From positions 26,644,713 to 26,708,712 of the forward strand of contig NC_092574.1 of the NCBI RefSeq assembly GCF_037975245.1: a stretch of 64,000 nt of DNA, given 5' to 3'. Below the pieces are notes generated by a model. It searched no databases, was not told the origin of the DNA, and saw only the letters and a program-made list of their open reading frames with translations. The stretch's first letter is position 1, and each line of letters opens with the position of its first letter. A program made the position numbers and the translations under genes. Shown one piece after another: positions 38,301-43,989 of this stretch. Origin of the DNA: Apostichopus japonicus. Its lineage: Eukaryota > Echinodermata > Holothuroidea > Aspidochirotida > Stichopodidae.

Positions 38301-39802
38301 TATATCTGACTCTTGACTAATATTGCAGGCTAGCAATCTTTTGTCAACATGGTAACAGCTCAAACTATGACATACTTGAAATGAAGACTTGATGTAACAG
38401 AGCCAAATCCCCCTCCTCCCCACCCCCACCCCGTCAAAATGTTCTGCTCAATGAAACAATTCCAACTGTTTTTGTGCAATGCCCACAGGGATGCCATTTG
38501 TATCCATTAGAGACTGAGATGAACAGATTTATTTTAAATAGAGACACATTGCACATACCAGTTCCACTTGACGTATTTGGCTGACCAAATCTGTTGTTGT
38601 TGTTGTTACCGAATAGTCCACCAGAGGTATTAGTGTTAGCTGTATTTCCAAACAGGTTTGTACTGGGTGTTTGTGCACCAAAGGCACTGGGTGTTCCAAA
38701 CCCACCACTAGCAGGGGTGCTGAAGGCAGATGCTGCAGAGAGAATGGGTACAAACATATGTTGATAAAGTTTCATCAAACCTTGATTAAATAACTAGTGA
38801 GAATAACTGTACAACCTGTTTTTAACCAAAAAGCCTAAGACTTTGAAATTCCTTGCCACCATAATTTGCTCAACATTCCAGTTTAACTATCTGACTAATG
38901 TATTGTATAGCAAGACAATTAAATTTGTCCCAGAAATAAGTGAGATCCAGAAAGATCAGACATTTCCAGTTCTTATTTGTAGCACAAACAAATCTACCAA
39001 TTAATTCACTGGTAAGAATTTTACTTTTTAAGTTGCCTGTTGAAGACCTATTGCATAGTGAGCCCCTTCACAAAACTTTAATGAACTTCGTTCACCAAAA
39101 AATTACAGCATCAGAGTACTCACAGATTAATTGTAGCTTTAAGTTAAGAGTTATTGTGTTAACATGGATTCAGAATTTGACACAGGTATGTTGACCTTCA
39201 CAAATTTGAATTAGGTTCTCGCACTTCCCAAGTTGGATCTACATACCAACTATGAATGTCAACAAAGATGTACTGTTTGAGTTATCATGTATACTAGGTT
39301 TTCAGACTTTGACTTTAAGGTTGACCACAAATGGCCTTTGACCTCCATCAGTTCCACAAAGATATCCTATTTGAGTTATCATGTTTATAAAGTTTTTATA
39401 CTTTGACCTCTATTGACTTCAAATGATCTTTGGCCATCATAGAAAAGAATATCTAGAGTTCTTTTACTTAATAAGACAGATCTGCACACCAAGTATGAAG
39501 TTAATTCACCATCAACTTTTTGAGTTATCATGTTTACAAGCAAACATCACATATATACACACACGTGCACACATGCCACCATTCCTATTGCCTCCGACAA
39601 GAAATACAAAATGGGCAATCTTAATGGGAATAAATCAACAACTCAGGTTTCTCTGTGTATACACCAAGTGATTCATGTTTGTACTGAAGTAACAAACTAC
39701 TCTGGACATACTGTAGGAATAAGAGTTTACAATATAACAGAACTTACTTTGGTTGGCACCAAACCCAGAACTCCCAAACTGGGTATTTTGTTGTCCAAAC
39801 AT
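5188..39802 (-). CDS. NUP98: Nuclear pore complex protein Nup98-Nup96 precursor, 37 coding exons
   Basis: Encodes the precursor that cleaves itself into Nup98 (mobile FG nucleoporin; RAE1 and transport-factor binding) and Nup96 (scaffold of the Y/Nup107-160 complex). Spliced by eye from ATG 39,802 to TGA 5,188; all 37 exons keep phase and total 5,667 nt (1,888 aa; human about 1,817). Approximate residues: GLFG block 1-174; GLEBS 175-222; second FG block 223-510; linker 511-763 with a basic KKLVIKK patch near 615; autoproteolytic domain 764-913 ending His912-Phe913/Ser914; Nup96 914-1888, closing with a conserved leucine-rich tail. Conserved Nup96 landmarks include [52 protein letters not shown] and [13 protein letters not shown]. 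Intron 19 (4.3 kb) and intron 34 (3.5 kb) hold large tandem arrays. Family identity is certain from many collinear exons. Splice sites were judged by consensus and phase, without transcripts. The 5' UTR, promoter and polyA site are unknown. Confidence 0.97.
5480..5662 (-). CDS. NUP98: NUP98 coding exon 36: Nup96 C-terminal region
   Basis: Encodes [20 protein letters not shown] then [19 protein letters not shown], matching human SLCSRIEQIQCYSAKDRLAQSDMAKRVANLLRVVLSLH. Acceptor ATTTTTTAG, donor GCAG|GTGAGT. Confidence 0.97.
6335..6453 (-). CDS. NUP98: NUP98 coding exon 35: Nup96, after the array
   Basis: Encodes [19 protein letters not shown] then [20 protein letters not shown], matching human NYDYLKGFLEDLAPPERSSLIQDWETSGLVYLDYIRVIE. 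Acceptor GCTCTTGCAG, donor GAG|GTAAGG. This match fixes the 3.5-kb array region as intron 34. Confidence 0.97.
6454..6913. other. Distal part of NUP98 intron 34
   Basis: AT-rich unique sequence with a poly-A run at 6,640-6,667; no exon seen. It separates the array from the exon-35 acceptor. Confidence 0.6.
6914..9982 (-). repeat. 60-bp tandem array, 50 units, in NUP98 intron 34
   Basis: Fifty tandem units of exactly 60 bp (one junction near 7,150 carries 20 extra bases). Seen on the minus strand each contains ATCAACxxTGAGAAACAG, matching the exon-34 end and donor ATCAACGGTGAGATACAG. Thirty units read AACTGTGAG (GT kept) and twenty AACGTTGAG (GT lost). Units near the exon (above 9,300) are diverse, while those at 7,180-7,600 and 7,860-8,460 are nearly identical. 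The last 14 bases of the array (9,969-9,982) are exon sequence. Reading frames through the array exist because 60 is divisible by 3. Confidence 0.98.
9969..10092 (-). CDS. NUP98: NUP98 coding exon 34: Nup96; its end is the seed of the 60-bp array
   Basis: Encodes [19 protein letters not shown] then [19 protein letters not shown], matching human HLEALCLFKAEHWNRCHKLIIRHLASDAIIN. Donor AACG|GTGAGA. The last 14 exon bases and the first intron bases recur in every unit of the array downstream. The reading frame stays open through the array, but exon 35 completes the conserved protein with a perfect join (IIN-E-NYTYL). Confidence 0.97.
10725..10854 (-). CDS. NUP98: NUP98 coding exon 33: Nup96 scaffold
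   Basis: Encodes [19 protein letters not shown] and [17 protein letters not shown], matching human REKAVRELLTRHCQLL and FLTQKLRVPAKWIHEAK. Acceptor TACCAACAG, donor AAA|GTAAGA. Confidence 0.97.
11758..11913 (-). CDS. NUP98: NUP98 coding exon 32: Nup96 scaffold
   Basis: Encodes [19 protein letters not shown] then [20 protein letters not shown], close to human WHLWEVLRALNYTHLS...[21 protein letters not shown]. Acceptor CATTTAG, donor ACAG|GTAAGT. Confidence 0.98.
12523..12728 (-). CDS. NUP98: NUP98 coding exon 31: Nup96 scaffold
   Basis: Encodes [19 protein letters not shown] and HHLDYRI near the end, matching human CFHLLKLYSDRHYDLNQLL and PLDYRLSW. Acceptor CCCTTAG, donor TCAG|GTACCA. Confidence 0.96.
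13417..13480 (-). CDS. NUP98: NUP98 coding exon 30: Nup96 scaffold (short)
   Basis: Encodes [20 protein letters not shown] with a final Thr; human WYLLPPTASISRALSMYEEAF aligns. Acceptor TCTTTCAG, donor ACA|GTGAGT, phase 2 in and 0 out. Confidence 0.94.
13904..14040 (-). CDS. NUP98: NUP98 coding exon 29: Nup96 scaffold
   Basis: Encodes [19 protein letters not shown] then [18 protein letters not shown], matching human LRIFALLAGKPVWQLSEKKQINVCSQLDWKRSLAIHLW. Acceptor TTATTTTCAG, donor CTCTG|GTAAGA. Confidence 0.98.
14432..14611 (-). CDS. NUP98: NUP98 coding exon 28: Nup96 scaffold
   Basis: Sixty codons: [37 protein letters not shown] and [10 protein letters not shown]. Nearly collinear with human [34 protein letters not shown]. 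Acceptor TTTCCTTCAG, donor GAG|GTAAGA. Confidence 0.98.
15294..15409 (-). CDS. NUP98: NUP98 coding exon 27: Nup96 scaffold
   Basis: Encodes [20 protein letters not shown], equivalent to human LERRRAFSRWLSCTATPQIEEEV. Acceptor TCCTTCCCAG, donor AAG|GTATGT, phase 1 in and 0 out. Confidence 0.95.
16153..16396 (-). CDS. NUP98: NUP98 coding exon 26: Nup96 helical domain, start
   Basis: Encodes [20 protein letters not shown] then [20 protein letters not shown] and a Glu run. Matches human NLGVAVIHDYADWVKE...WTLCEALWGHLKELD. This is the start of the alpha-helical ACE1-like scaffold that contacts Sec13. Acceptor TCTCCTCAG, donor GAAG|GTAAAA. Confidence 0.96.
17257..17311 (+). repeat. (TCC)n microsatellite next to the exon-25 donor
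   Basis: Imperfect TCC/CTC run; on the minus strand a GGA run starting about 10 bases inside intron 25. The proline- or serine-rich ORFs across it are artefacts. Confidence 0.95.
17323..17465 (-). CDS. NUP98: NUP98 coding exon 25: Nup96
   Basis: Encodes [20 protein letters not shown] then [10 protein letters not shown], corresponding to human region NPVAVKPLTESPFKVHLEKL. Acceptor TATTGTAG, donor AAAG|GTAAGA. On the minus strand the donor is followed by a GGA-repeat run, a possible G-rich intronic splicing enhancer. Confidence 0.92.
17926..18204 (-). CDS. NUP98: NUP98 coding exon 24: Nup96 with RSFRVGWG-like motif
   Basis: After a Ser/Pro/Gln linker it encodes [19 protein letters not shown] then VTHSGQ, matching human ALFMGRSFRVGWGPNWTLANSGEQ. 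This opens the ordered part of Nup96. Acceptor TTTCCTCAG, donor AAGG|GTGAGT. Confidence 0.95.
18538..18915 (+). repeat. 131-bp tandem repeat, three copies, in NUP98 intron 23
   Basis: GGTTACTGCAAATGAACTTT recurs at 18,538, 18,669 and 18,800 with few substitutions; the third copy has lost about 11 bases near its end (CTATGATAGACAG). Recent, homogeneous duplication. Confidence 0.93.
19029..19184 (-). CDS. NUP98: NUP98 coding exon 23: Nup96 linker
   Basis: Encodes a Met/Pro/Ser/Arg-rich linker ([28 protein letters not shown]). Acceptor TATTCACAG, donor TCAG|GTAGAC, phase 1 both sides. Low conservation. Confidence 0.83.
19185..20776. other. NUP98 intron 22
   Basis: Nothing coding recognised. 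A tRNA-like stretch lies near 20,662-20,740 (annotated separately); the rest is AT-rich unique sequence. Confidence 0.5.
20662..20740 (+). repeat. Possible degenerate tRNA-derived SINE head
   Basis: GGGTTGTGGCTCAGTCATTG resembles a tRNA 5' half with an A-box (TGGCTCAGT), followed by GGGACTACAAGTTTGTGAACC. The B-box is poor, so this is a tentative SINE relic, not a tRNA gene. Confidence 0.25.
20777..21031 (-). CDS. NUP98: NUP98 coding exon 22: Nup96 acidic region and LGIST motif
   Basis: Acidic stretch ([30 protein letters not shown]) followed by [20 protein letters not shown], matching human ASSLGINPHVLQIMKASLL. Acceptor CATGACAG, donor TATG|GTTAGT, phase 1 in and out. Confidence 0.94.
21554..21737 (-). 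CDS. NUP98: NUP98 coding exon 21: Nup96 disordered N-terminal region
   Basis: Encodes about 61 polar residues ([16 protein letters not shown] near the start, [13 protein letters not shown] near the end). Poorly conserved, but acceptor CGTTGCAG, donor CAGG|GTAAGA and phases (0 in, 1 out) fit neighbours. Confidence 0.85.
22180..22284 (-). CDS. NUP98: NUP98 coding exon 20: His-Phe/Ser cleavage site, Nup96 N-terminus
   Basis: Encodes [18 protein letters not shown] and a Lys/Gln-rich tail. The human counterpart VSHFSKYGLQ is cut between Phe and Ser by the domain itself, separating Nup98 from Nup96. His912, Phe913 and Ser914 are all kept, so autoproteolysis should work. Phase 0 at both ends. Acceptor TTTCCCTCCAG lies at the edge of the 36-bp array; donor AAG|GTGAGC. 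Confidence 0.96.
22288..25820 (+). repeat. 36-bp tandem array, about 98 units, in NUP98 intron 19
   Basis: Unit reads GATGAGGAGAAAGAATATGA then GGATAAAAGAATCACA on the plus strand; on the transcribed minus strand it is pyrimidine-rich (TTCTTTCTCCTCATC). A few units are 33 bp or carry 3-bp insertions. Main variants are TATGAGG, TATGTGG and AAATAAGG. The array starts four bases from the acceptor of exon 20, whose pyrimidine tract is itself a degenerate unit. Open frames of over 1,200 codons exist on both strands. Confidence 0.98.
26112..26583 (-). repeat. 234-bp tandem duplication containing the exon-19 donor
   Basis: Two copies, 26,346-26,583 and 26,112-26,343, about 90% alike by eye (TTCTAGTTGTG... 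to ...TTACCTCA). The upstream copy holds the real exon-19 donor GAG|GTAAGG. The second copy keeps GAG|GTAAAG at 26,337-26,342 but no exon body. Confidence 0.9.
26580..26693 (-). CDS. NUP98: NUP98 coding exon 19: autoproteolytic domain up to GSWVF
   Basis: Encodes a helix ([20 protein letters not shown]) and the conserved [14 protein letters not shown], equal to human [14 protein letters not shown]. The exon stops five residues before the scissile bond; the rest is on exon 20 across a 4.3-kb intron. Acceptor CTATCAG, donor GAG|GTAAGG. The donor and intron start are tandemly duplicated downstream. Confidence 0.96.
27162..27301 (-). CDS. NUP98: NUP98 coding exon 18: middle of the autoproteolytic domain
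   Basis: Encodes [20 protein letters not shown] then [19 protein letters not shown], matching human [39 protein letters not shown]. Acceptor TACATTCAG, donor ACA|GTAAGT; leaves phase 0. Confidence 0.97.
27641..28014 (-). CDS. NUP98: NUP98 coding exon 17: start of the autoproteolytic domain
   Basis: The largest coding exon (374 nt). A Ser/Lys-rich linker leads into [20 protein letters not shown], then [13 protein letters not shown] and [10 protein letters not shown]. These align with human HPAGIIL..GYYTIPS, FTIGRKGYGSIYF and LTNLNLDDI of the Nup98 peptidase S59 fold. Acceptor CCTAAAG, donor ATTG|GTAAGA. Confidence 0.97.
28467..28565 (-). CDS. NUP98: NUP98 coding exon 16: Ser/Pro-rich linker
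   Basis: Encodes a Gly/Ser/Pro/Asn-rich linker ([17 protein letters not shown]). Acceptor AATTTTCAG, donor CAAG|GTAAGC, phase 2 in and out. Confidence 0.84.
28934..29058 (-). CDS. NUP98: NUP98 coding exon 15: Asp/Glu/Ser-rich linker
   Basis: Encodes an acidic low-complexity linker ([19 protein letters not shown]). Acceptor CTTCTCAG, donor AA|GTGAGT, phase 0 in and 2 out. Low conservation; included because sites and phase fit. Confidence 0.85.
29098..29490 (+). repeat. Degenerate AGAGGATATTAC/GTAG minisatellite in NUP98 intron 14
   Basis: About two dozen imperfect 14-18-bp units of the form GAGGATATT(ACA/GTA)G. More diverged than the other arrays, so probably older. Confidence 0.85.
30000..30110 (-). 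CDS. NUP98: NUP98 coding exon 14: [13 protein letters not shown] / SVKKLVIKK motif
   Basis: Encodes [19 protein letters not shown] followed by [15 protein letters not shown]. Matches human HLFDGLDDDEPSL...MPKKSIKKLVLKNL, a conserved linker element. Acceptor CTCTTACAG, donor GAG|GTTTGT. Confidence 0.95.
30737..30802 (-). CDS. NUP98: NUP98 coding exon 13: basic linker
   Basis: Twenty-two codons, [19 protein letters not shown] and SWK. Weakly conserved, but bounded by good sites (TTTATCACAG; AAG|GTAAGG) and phase 0 on both sides. Confidence 0.85.
31529..31609 (-). CDS. NUP98: NUP98 coding exon 12: linker
   Basis: Twenty-seven codons ending LNIPSHYK, corresponding to human LTTPTHYK. Acceptor CCCTCAG, donor AAG|GTGAGT, phase 0 at both ends. 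Confidence 0.92.
31825..31921 (-). CDS. NUP98: NUP98 coding exon 11: helical linker with SPYGDNPLF
   Basis: Encodes [19 protein letters not shown] then PLFKNKLT, aligning with human QQHINSLTYSPFGDSPLFRN, the conserved linker after the second GLFG block. The acceptor tract is a (TTC)n run; donor ACG|GTAAGA. Confidence 0.94.
32365..32434 (-). CDS. NUP98: NUP98 coding exon 10: end of the FG region
   Basis: Encodes [19 protein letters not shown] followed by QLGG. Acceptor TTATTAAAG, donor GGAGG|GTAAGC. A short Gly-rich exon; exact edges rest on phase and splice consensus. Confidence 0.85.
32642..32700 (+). repeat. tRNA-Thr-like SINE fragment in NUP98 intron 9
   Basis: GCTGGGCTTGTAACCCAGAG forms a perfect five-base anticodon stem (CTGGG/CCCAG) around CTTGTAA (TGT, Thr). 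It is followed by CACTGGTATGAACCCTGCCC, a damaged T-arm. The 5' half of a tRNA is absent, so a tRNA-derived SINE remnant is more likely than a gene. Confidence 0.45.
32812..32991 (-). CDS. NUP98: NUP98 coding exon 9: FG repeats
   Basis: Sixty codons with [18 protein letters not shown] and SLFGNN motifs, similar in order to the human block SLFGNN...GTGLG. Acceptor CATCGCCAG, donor CACCG|GTAAGG; phase 1 in and out. Confidence 0.93.
32992..34295. other. NUP98 intron 8
   Basis: About 1.3 kb without a recognisable exon or clear repeat; AT-rich, with a short G-rich run near 33,075-33,105. Confidence 0.5.
34296..34443 (-). CDS. NUP98: NUP98 coding exon 8: FG repeats
   Basis: Starts [16 protein letters not shown] and continues with SFG, SLFG and FG motifs. 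Acceptor TTTTCCAG, donor TTTG|GTGAGT; phase 0 in, 1 out. Confidence 0.92.
34444..35182. other. NUP98 intron 7
   Basis: Contains a short C-run repeat at 34,715-34,785 (GGGGCTGTAGTCCCCCTGAA then poly-C), like G/C-run dispersed repeats elsewhere in the window. No exon seen. Confidence 0.5.
35183..35496 (-). CDS. NUP98: NUP98 coding exon 7: long GLFG-repeat exon
   Basis: About 104 residues with GLFG, SLFG, TLFG, PLFG, TFG and AFG motifs and a Gln-rich stretch ([10 protein letters not shown]). Donor CCAG|GTAGGA. The acceptor is a TAGCAG tandem (NAGNAG), so the first codon may be present or absent (edge 35,496 or 35,493). ORFs in other frames over this exon are shadows. Confidence 0.93.
35497..36553. 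other. NUP98 intron 6
   Basis: One kilobase of AT-rich sequence with no exon or strong repeat recognised. Confidence 0.5.
36554..36731 (-). CDS. NUP98: NUP98 coding exon 6: GLEBS end and restart of FG repeats
   Basis: Begins [14 protein letters not shown], closing the GLEBS segment (human ELRLEDYQANRKGP), then returns to GLFG, FTFG and LFGG repeats. The acceptor pyrimidine tract is a pure (CT)n run ending CAG at 36,732; donor ACTG|GTAAGA. Confidence 0.95.
37207..37314 (-). CDS. NUP98: NUP98 coding exon 5: GLEBS core (RAE1/GLE2 binding)
   Basis: Encodes 36 residues including [22 protein letters not shown] and a final Phe-Glu. This aligns with the human segment TDTMVKAG...KHQCITAMKEYESKSLEE, the GLEBS hairpin that binds RAE1 in mRNA export and mitotic control. 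Phase 0 at both ends, acceptor AATAAAG, donor GAG|GTAAGA. Confidence 0.95.
37557..37720 (-). CDS. NUP98: NUP98 coding exon 4: SLFG repeats up to the GTTIKF motif
   Basis: Carries [18 protein letters not shown] and NLFG motifs and ends GTTIKFQ, which matches GTTIKF just before GLEBS in other Nup98 proteins. Donor CAA|GTAAGC. Two in-frame acceptors lie 6 bases apart: CTGCAG (exon edge 37,720, used here) and GTGTAG (edge 37,726), which would give two extra codons. Confidence 0.92.
38072..38200 (-). CDS. NUP98: NUP98 coding exon 3: FG repeats
   Basis: Acceptor TTCTTCTTGAAG, donor CCGG|GTAGGT. Encodes FSFG, NVFG, GGLFG, SFG and AFG motifs separated by Asn/Thr spacers. The plus-strand reading frame over this exon is a shadow. 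Confidence 0.92.
38559..38732 (-). CDS. NUP98: NUP98 coding exon 2: GLFG repeats
   Basis: Acceptor TCTCTCTGCAG, donor ACTG|GTATGT. Encodes Ser/Thr/Asn/Gly-rich spacers with GFG, AFG, NLFG, GLFG and RFG motifs, including a run of five Asn. Phase 1 in, phase 1 out. FG motifs of this kind form the transport-selective meshwork of the pore. Confidence 0.93.
38733..39747. other. NUP98 intron 1
   Basis: No exon seen. The upper half (39,225-39,600) is a degenerate dispersed repeat listed separately. Confidence 0.5.
39225..39600 (+). repeat. Degenerate dispersed repeat with TTGAGTTATCATGTTTA motif
   Basis: The phrase TTGAGTTATCATGT occurs three times (near 39,277, 39,372 and 39,517) among TTTGACCTC-type phrases and ends with an (AC)n-like stretch and CCTCCGACAAGAAA. 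I recall similar repeats from marine invertebrate genomes, but the family is not identified. Confidence 0.35.
39748..39802 (-). CDS. NUP98: NUP98 coding exon 1: start codon and first FG repeats
   Basis: Encodes 18 residues, [18 protein letters not shown], and ends with one extra base before donor AAA|GTAAGT. Animal Nup98 proteins likewise open with Met-Phe and an FG run, which is why this ATG was chosen. An AG at the end of TTTACTAG about 28 bases upstream could be the acceptor of a 5' UTR intron; not settled. Confidence 0.88.
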
Positions 39803-42709
39803 GGCTGTTCTCTATCTGTCCTCTAGTAAACGTTAAAGTTTATTTCATCAAACAGCGCTGCATCAGTAGAACATCTGAAGGTAAATTGAACAGAGCTACA
39901 TTTTACATATCACTAGTTAAAATGTGTCATAATACTTCTAAATGGTTAGTGACACTTACACTCACTGAGCTTAAATACTACTATGTTGAATACAATGAAT
40001 TAACCAAACTTTACATCTTTTTGTCTTAATTACTTAGAACTACTACTTCATCTTTTTAATAATGACATATATGAAAAATACTTTGGAATTGAATTAGCAG
40101 CATTACAATAAAATTTCATGCGTGAGCAATGTTTGGGGAATTTTGCCTAGCTTTGTAGGATTTTGTCTCAAGGAGTTTATAGTATAAACCTTATTGTGAG
40201 GGAATCTGATCATACGATTGGTGAAATCACATAGTTGATTGTTAATAATAAACCACATAACAAAATCAGATAATCGTCATTACTGATGTACTACCAATGG
40301 CATTGATTTGCTATAAAATTTATGGTAATGTTCATTTTTGCTTTGAGAAAATTTAGATCGCTACTGTAATTTTCCTTCGTGACCTGCGATAGGCCTTGGA
40401 ACATATTGTGTTCCAAATTTGTGTAGCAGTTTTCAAGGCTCTGAGCTTTGTCCTGTGTTCAAAAACTGATTGTATCCATTGCACTTGTATTGCTCACTTT
40501 GCATATTATTTTGTGATGTGATACTGGATAAATTATCCCTGTTACATTAGCTATGTACAGAAGGATCAGTTACACAAACCTTAAATTCATTTTAAGATAT
40601 AAACATATCCTTCACACCAAACAATTTTTTTGGATCAACACACACCAATACTACTAGTGAAGGAAAATACAGCTTAAGTAATGTAAGAATTTTAGAGGAT
40701 GTTAAATGTAAACATGCTAACTTTTGATCAAAGCACTTAAACAATTCACAAAATGTCATAATGAAACTGACACTCATTCTTGTGAATGAAATGATGTATG
40801 AAGCTTTAAACACCAGTGGCAATAGCCCAGGCTAGAAGCAATTTTTTTTGACAATATGACTGAAAATGGGGGGAATATGGCGATTCAGTCAGACAAAATG
40901 GGATCCGGTATCAAGACTAATAGTAATACTAGCCACTTAATTTTGCTAAATTCTTACGTTATTAGGTTAGCCTACCTGTACCTAACTTAGTATCGTAAGA
41001 CTTTCGATCCTACTAGGCCTAGTACAGTAGCCTCGTACAGTAGTACTAGAAGTACTTTTCCCATAAAGTAGGAGCCTTAGTTTCCAAACCTAAAAAATTT
41101 ATTTTACTTAGCTTAGGCCAATGTCAAGATTTAAACCTCAAGAGAAAAATCATGAAACATGATGTTGAATTTCTGGCAAACCATTGAAATAATTGCGGTT
41201 AGCATCGAACCACTGCAATGTTTATCTTTGTCTGGCTAGACCTATACCACTGCTGTAGCGTCGGCCAGGCCTCCTTTTTGGGCTACGAATACGTTATCCT
41301 AGCCTAAACTGTATTGCTACTGGCAGTAGCCTATTGCCGGTTGGGAAACGTTAAGCTGTGGGAATAATTTAGCCTAAGCCTCGGCCTACCCTAGCGTAAC
41401 TACAACTTTTAAATTTGTAAAACAGAACGGCAAGGATGCTGTTTCATCAAAGCAGAACACTGTTAAGAAGGACTTTCTAATCATTGGTCCATTATGCAAC
41501 GTGATTTTAAGTTTGGCTAACCTTTTTTAAAGGCCTAACGTCAGACCAAGACGCAGGATTTGCGTTAGGCCGAATGATGTTGGTACAATAGGTAGGCGCG
41601 ACACCAACTAAACCTGTAAGAATAGACGAGCCTATTCCCACAAAATTTCTCTAATAGTTTAAGTATTGGTTCGTATATTTAGTGAAGCAGGTGAACCACT
41701 TTCCTTATATATCACAATATAATGTGAAGTTGGCATATATATGAATCAGTTCACTGGCGATGTTTGGTCGGTATCAGTTGGGCTTTGGTGGTTCGCATCC
41801 TGAAACGGTATTGATATTGCGTCTGTTGGTGCAGCGTGTGTGATTAGGATGATGTGCTGGTTTAAGTCAGCTCGGTCACGGGCGACTATTACATACAGAG
41901 AACAATGTGAAATTACTAACTGCTGCATAACAGACTAACTTGGTCCCAGCGGAACTTCGCATGAAAAGCTCAGAATGGTAAGAGGGGTATGTGGGTCCAA
42001 CTCACGGGAAAAACTTTTATATGTCAAGTTGTGTCAAAAACAACAACTATACGAAATAATCAGTTTGAGCCAAATGCATTTTAGTGAAATAAGTAAACCG
42101 AAGTGACATAACGAAAACAATGTTGTTACACAACCAAACAAATCTACATGTCCAGTCAGTTTGTAGGAAACTACAGTATGTTGGAATTTCAGTAAGGTAC
42201 GAGTTGGACTACAGCTTATCAGCTTATTCTGAATGGACGAGAGACCGAGTTGACCAATTTTCAAAGATGTTCTAATGACATCATGGGGAAAAAATTACAG
42301 CCGCTTGTTCAGGTTCGAACTGATCACATAAGTTATTCAAAATTGTAACAATTACATTAAGAAGGGTTTTTGCTTTAATTGGTTAAATTATGTATGTCTT
42401 CCACCTCATTGTAATGAGTAGAACGAGAAAAGAATCACTTAAGTCACTGTAGTGTAGACAAAGTTGTTTCATTCTCACTTAATTTTGACGTTCGCGCTGT
42501 GTTGCTAGTATTACTGCACTTTTCATGATCTTGATAGAACCGCCTGAATCCGGTTGCTGCAAAACTGCACTGGTACAAGGAACGCAAAAAGGAGCAATTA
42601 TTACTGCTTAGGGGATTTCCCGACGGCAAAATTCTCCACACTGCTAGTTTTTTGGCTGACCCAAATCCCCTGTTACTCAAGGAAGTGGACCAGGGAAGAG
42701 GTTGGCCTG

Positions 42710-42730
42710 TGATGTCATCACCGTGGCAAC
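42710..42730. promoter_or_regulatory. Overlapping CRE/ATF-like site and RFX X-box
   Basis: TGATGTCATCA is CRE/ATF-like. It overlaps ATCACCGTGGCAAC, which fits the RFX X-box form RYYNYY-N2-RRNRAC exactly. It lies 2.9 kb upstream of the NUP98 ATG, so it could be that gene's promoter if a 5' UTR intron exists. Match by eye only. Confidence 0.3.
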
Positions 42731-43081
42731 GTAGATTTTCCTCAAAATATATTTACTTTCCTATTATAATTTCTTCTTGCGTTATCCTTGAAATTAGATA
42801 CATTTGGAATGTTTGTTTAGTTGTAAATGTTCTCTGTTGCATCAAAATGCCATTTATTGCAGAAATATTAATTTATAGCCGAACTATAAAAAAGAAGGCG
42901 AATCTCTTAGTCAGTTACTCTATATGAAAGAAACTGTGGCTTCTGACTAGCACCCCAGCAAAGGCAAGGCTATAATATGACAGCCACCAACCAAGGGCTG
43001 GAAAGCTCGGTTGGTAACATACAGAGCGTCAGTGGTTTGTATGATGTATACGCCACTTTCTATAGAGACTCAGAAAATGGA

Positions 43082-43163
43082 ATAATATTAATAATAATAA
43101 TGATATTAATAATAATAATAGTAATAATAATCATAAAAATAACACTAATGATAATAAAAAACA
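43082..43163 (+). repeat. (ATA/AAT)n microsatellite
   Basis: Imperfect AAT/ATA trinucleotide run. Confidence 0.9.
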
Positions 43164-43164
43164 C

Positions 43165-43870
43165 TAATGTATCTTCCCCAGTGGTGTTTACACAAAGGGG
43201 TAGCCCCCCTACCCCCACCTCAGACCGTCAGTCTGGGGAAATGGTTCAGTCGAGGGAATTTTGCATTTAGCGGGATAAGAAGTGGACCATTACTACAGAT
43301 GCAACGTCGTTCCCATTTTTTCAACATCACATTAAGTATTTATTACCAAAACCTTGCATTTAAGGGCTGCTTATGACCTGATTTATAGTTTTAATATGCC
43401 TCAGAATGCACCATTTGACGTCTAAATTCAATGACCCCAGGGCAGCACCGTCTCGATTATAAAATCCCTCATTTCCCTCTGGCCCTCCCGTTAAGTCAAT
43501 CAATCAGGGAAATGTTGAATTTCTTATTATTATTCTGTTTAGAAATACATGTATAGACCTTAATTATAATCTAATTAGGCATCCCAATGCACCACTGACG
43601 TTCGAAAGTTCTTTTGGGGGGAGGGGGTGGGGTAGGGGTGGTGGGGGTGGGGTGGGCGGAGGACCCCACATCCCCTACATAGGAGTCGGCTACAATGACC
43701 GAAGTACAGTCCCCCTAACTTATAAAATCCTTCATTCGCCTCTTTTCCTAACACACAAGTTCAGGCAACTACCTTCATCGGTCGGGGGGATTTGAATTTG
43801 GTCCCCCCCCAACAACCAACACCTTTGAAATCATGTGCGCGCCACTGATGCAACCCTTCTTCTCACCCTA
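43165..43870 (+). repeat. G-run dispersed repeat cluster
   Basis: Two related modules: GAATGCACCATTTGACGTCT at about 43,405 and CAATGCACCACTGACGTTCG at about 43,585. The second is followed by a G-rich run, CCCCTACATAGGAGTCGGCT and a GCGCGCCACTGATGCA end. A related fragment lies near 52,290-52,390. No ORF; probably a non-autonomous element. Confidence 0.5.
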
Positions 43871-43989
43871 CTCCAAGAAACGTTTCGATATATTCTTTGT
43901 TGATGACACAACATGGATGTGGGTCAGTTAGGTAGTTAGTGACTGTTTCCGCACTATAAGCTACTGGTGTAATTTTAATATACCGCCAC

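Larger units (their letters stand above)
39803..43170. other. Region upstream of NUP98
   Basis: No coding exon recognised. 40,950-41,650 is richer in CpG and in TAGGCCTA-like words than the surroundings, and may hold 5' UTR or promoter DNA. A promoter-like composite site lies at 42,710-42,730. Short ORFs here have no recognised homology. Confidence 0.4.
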
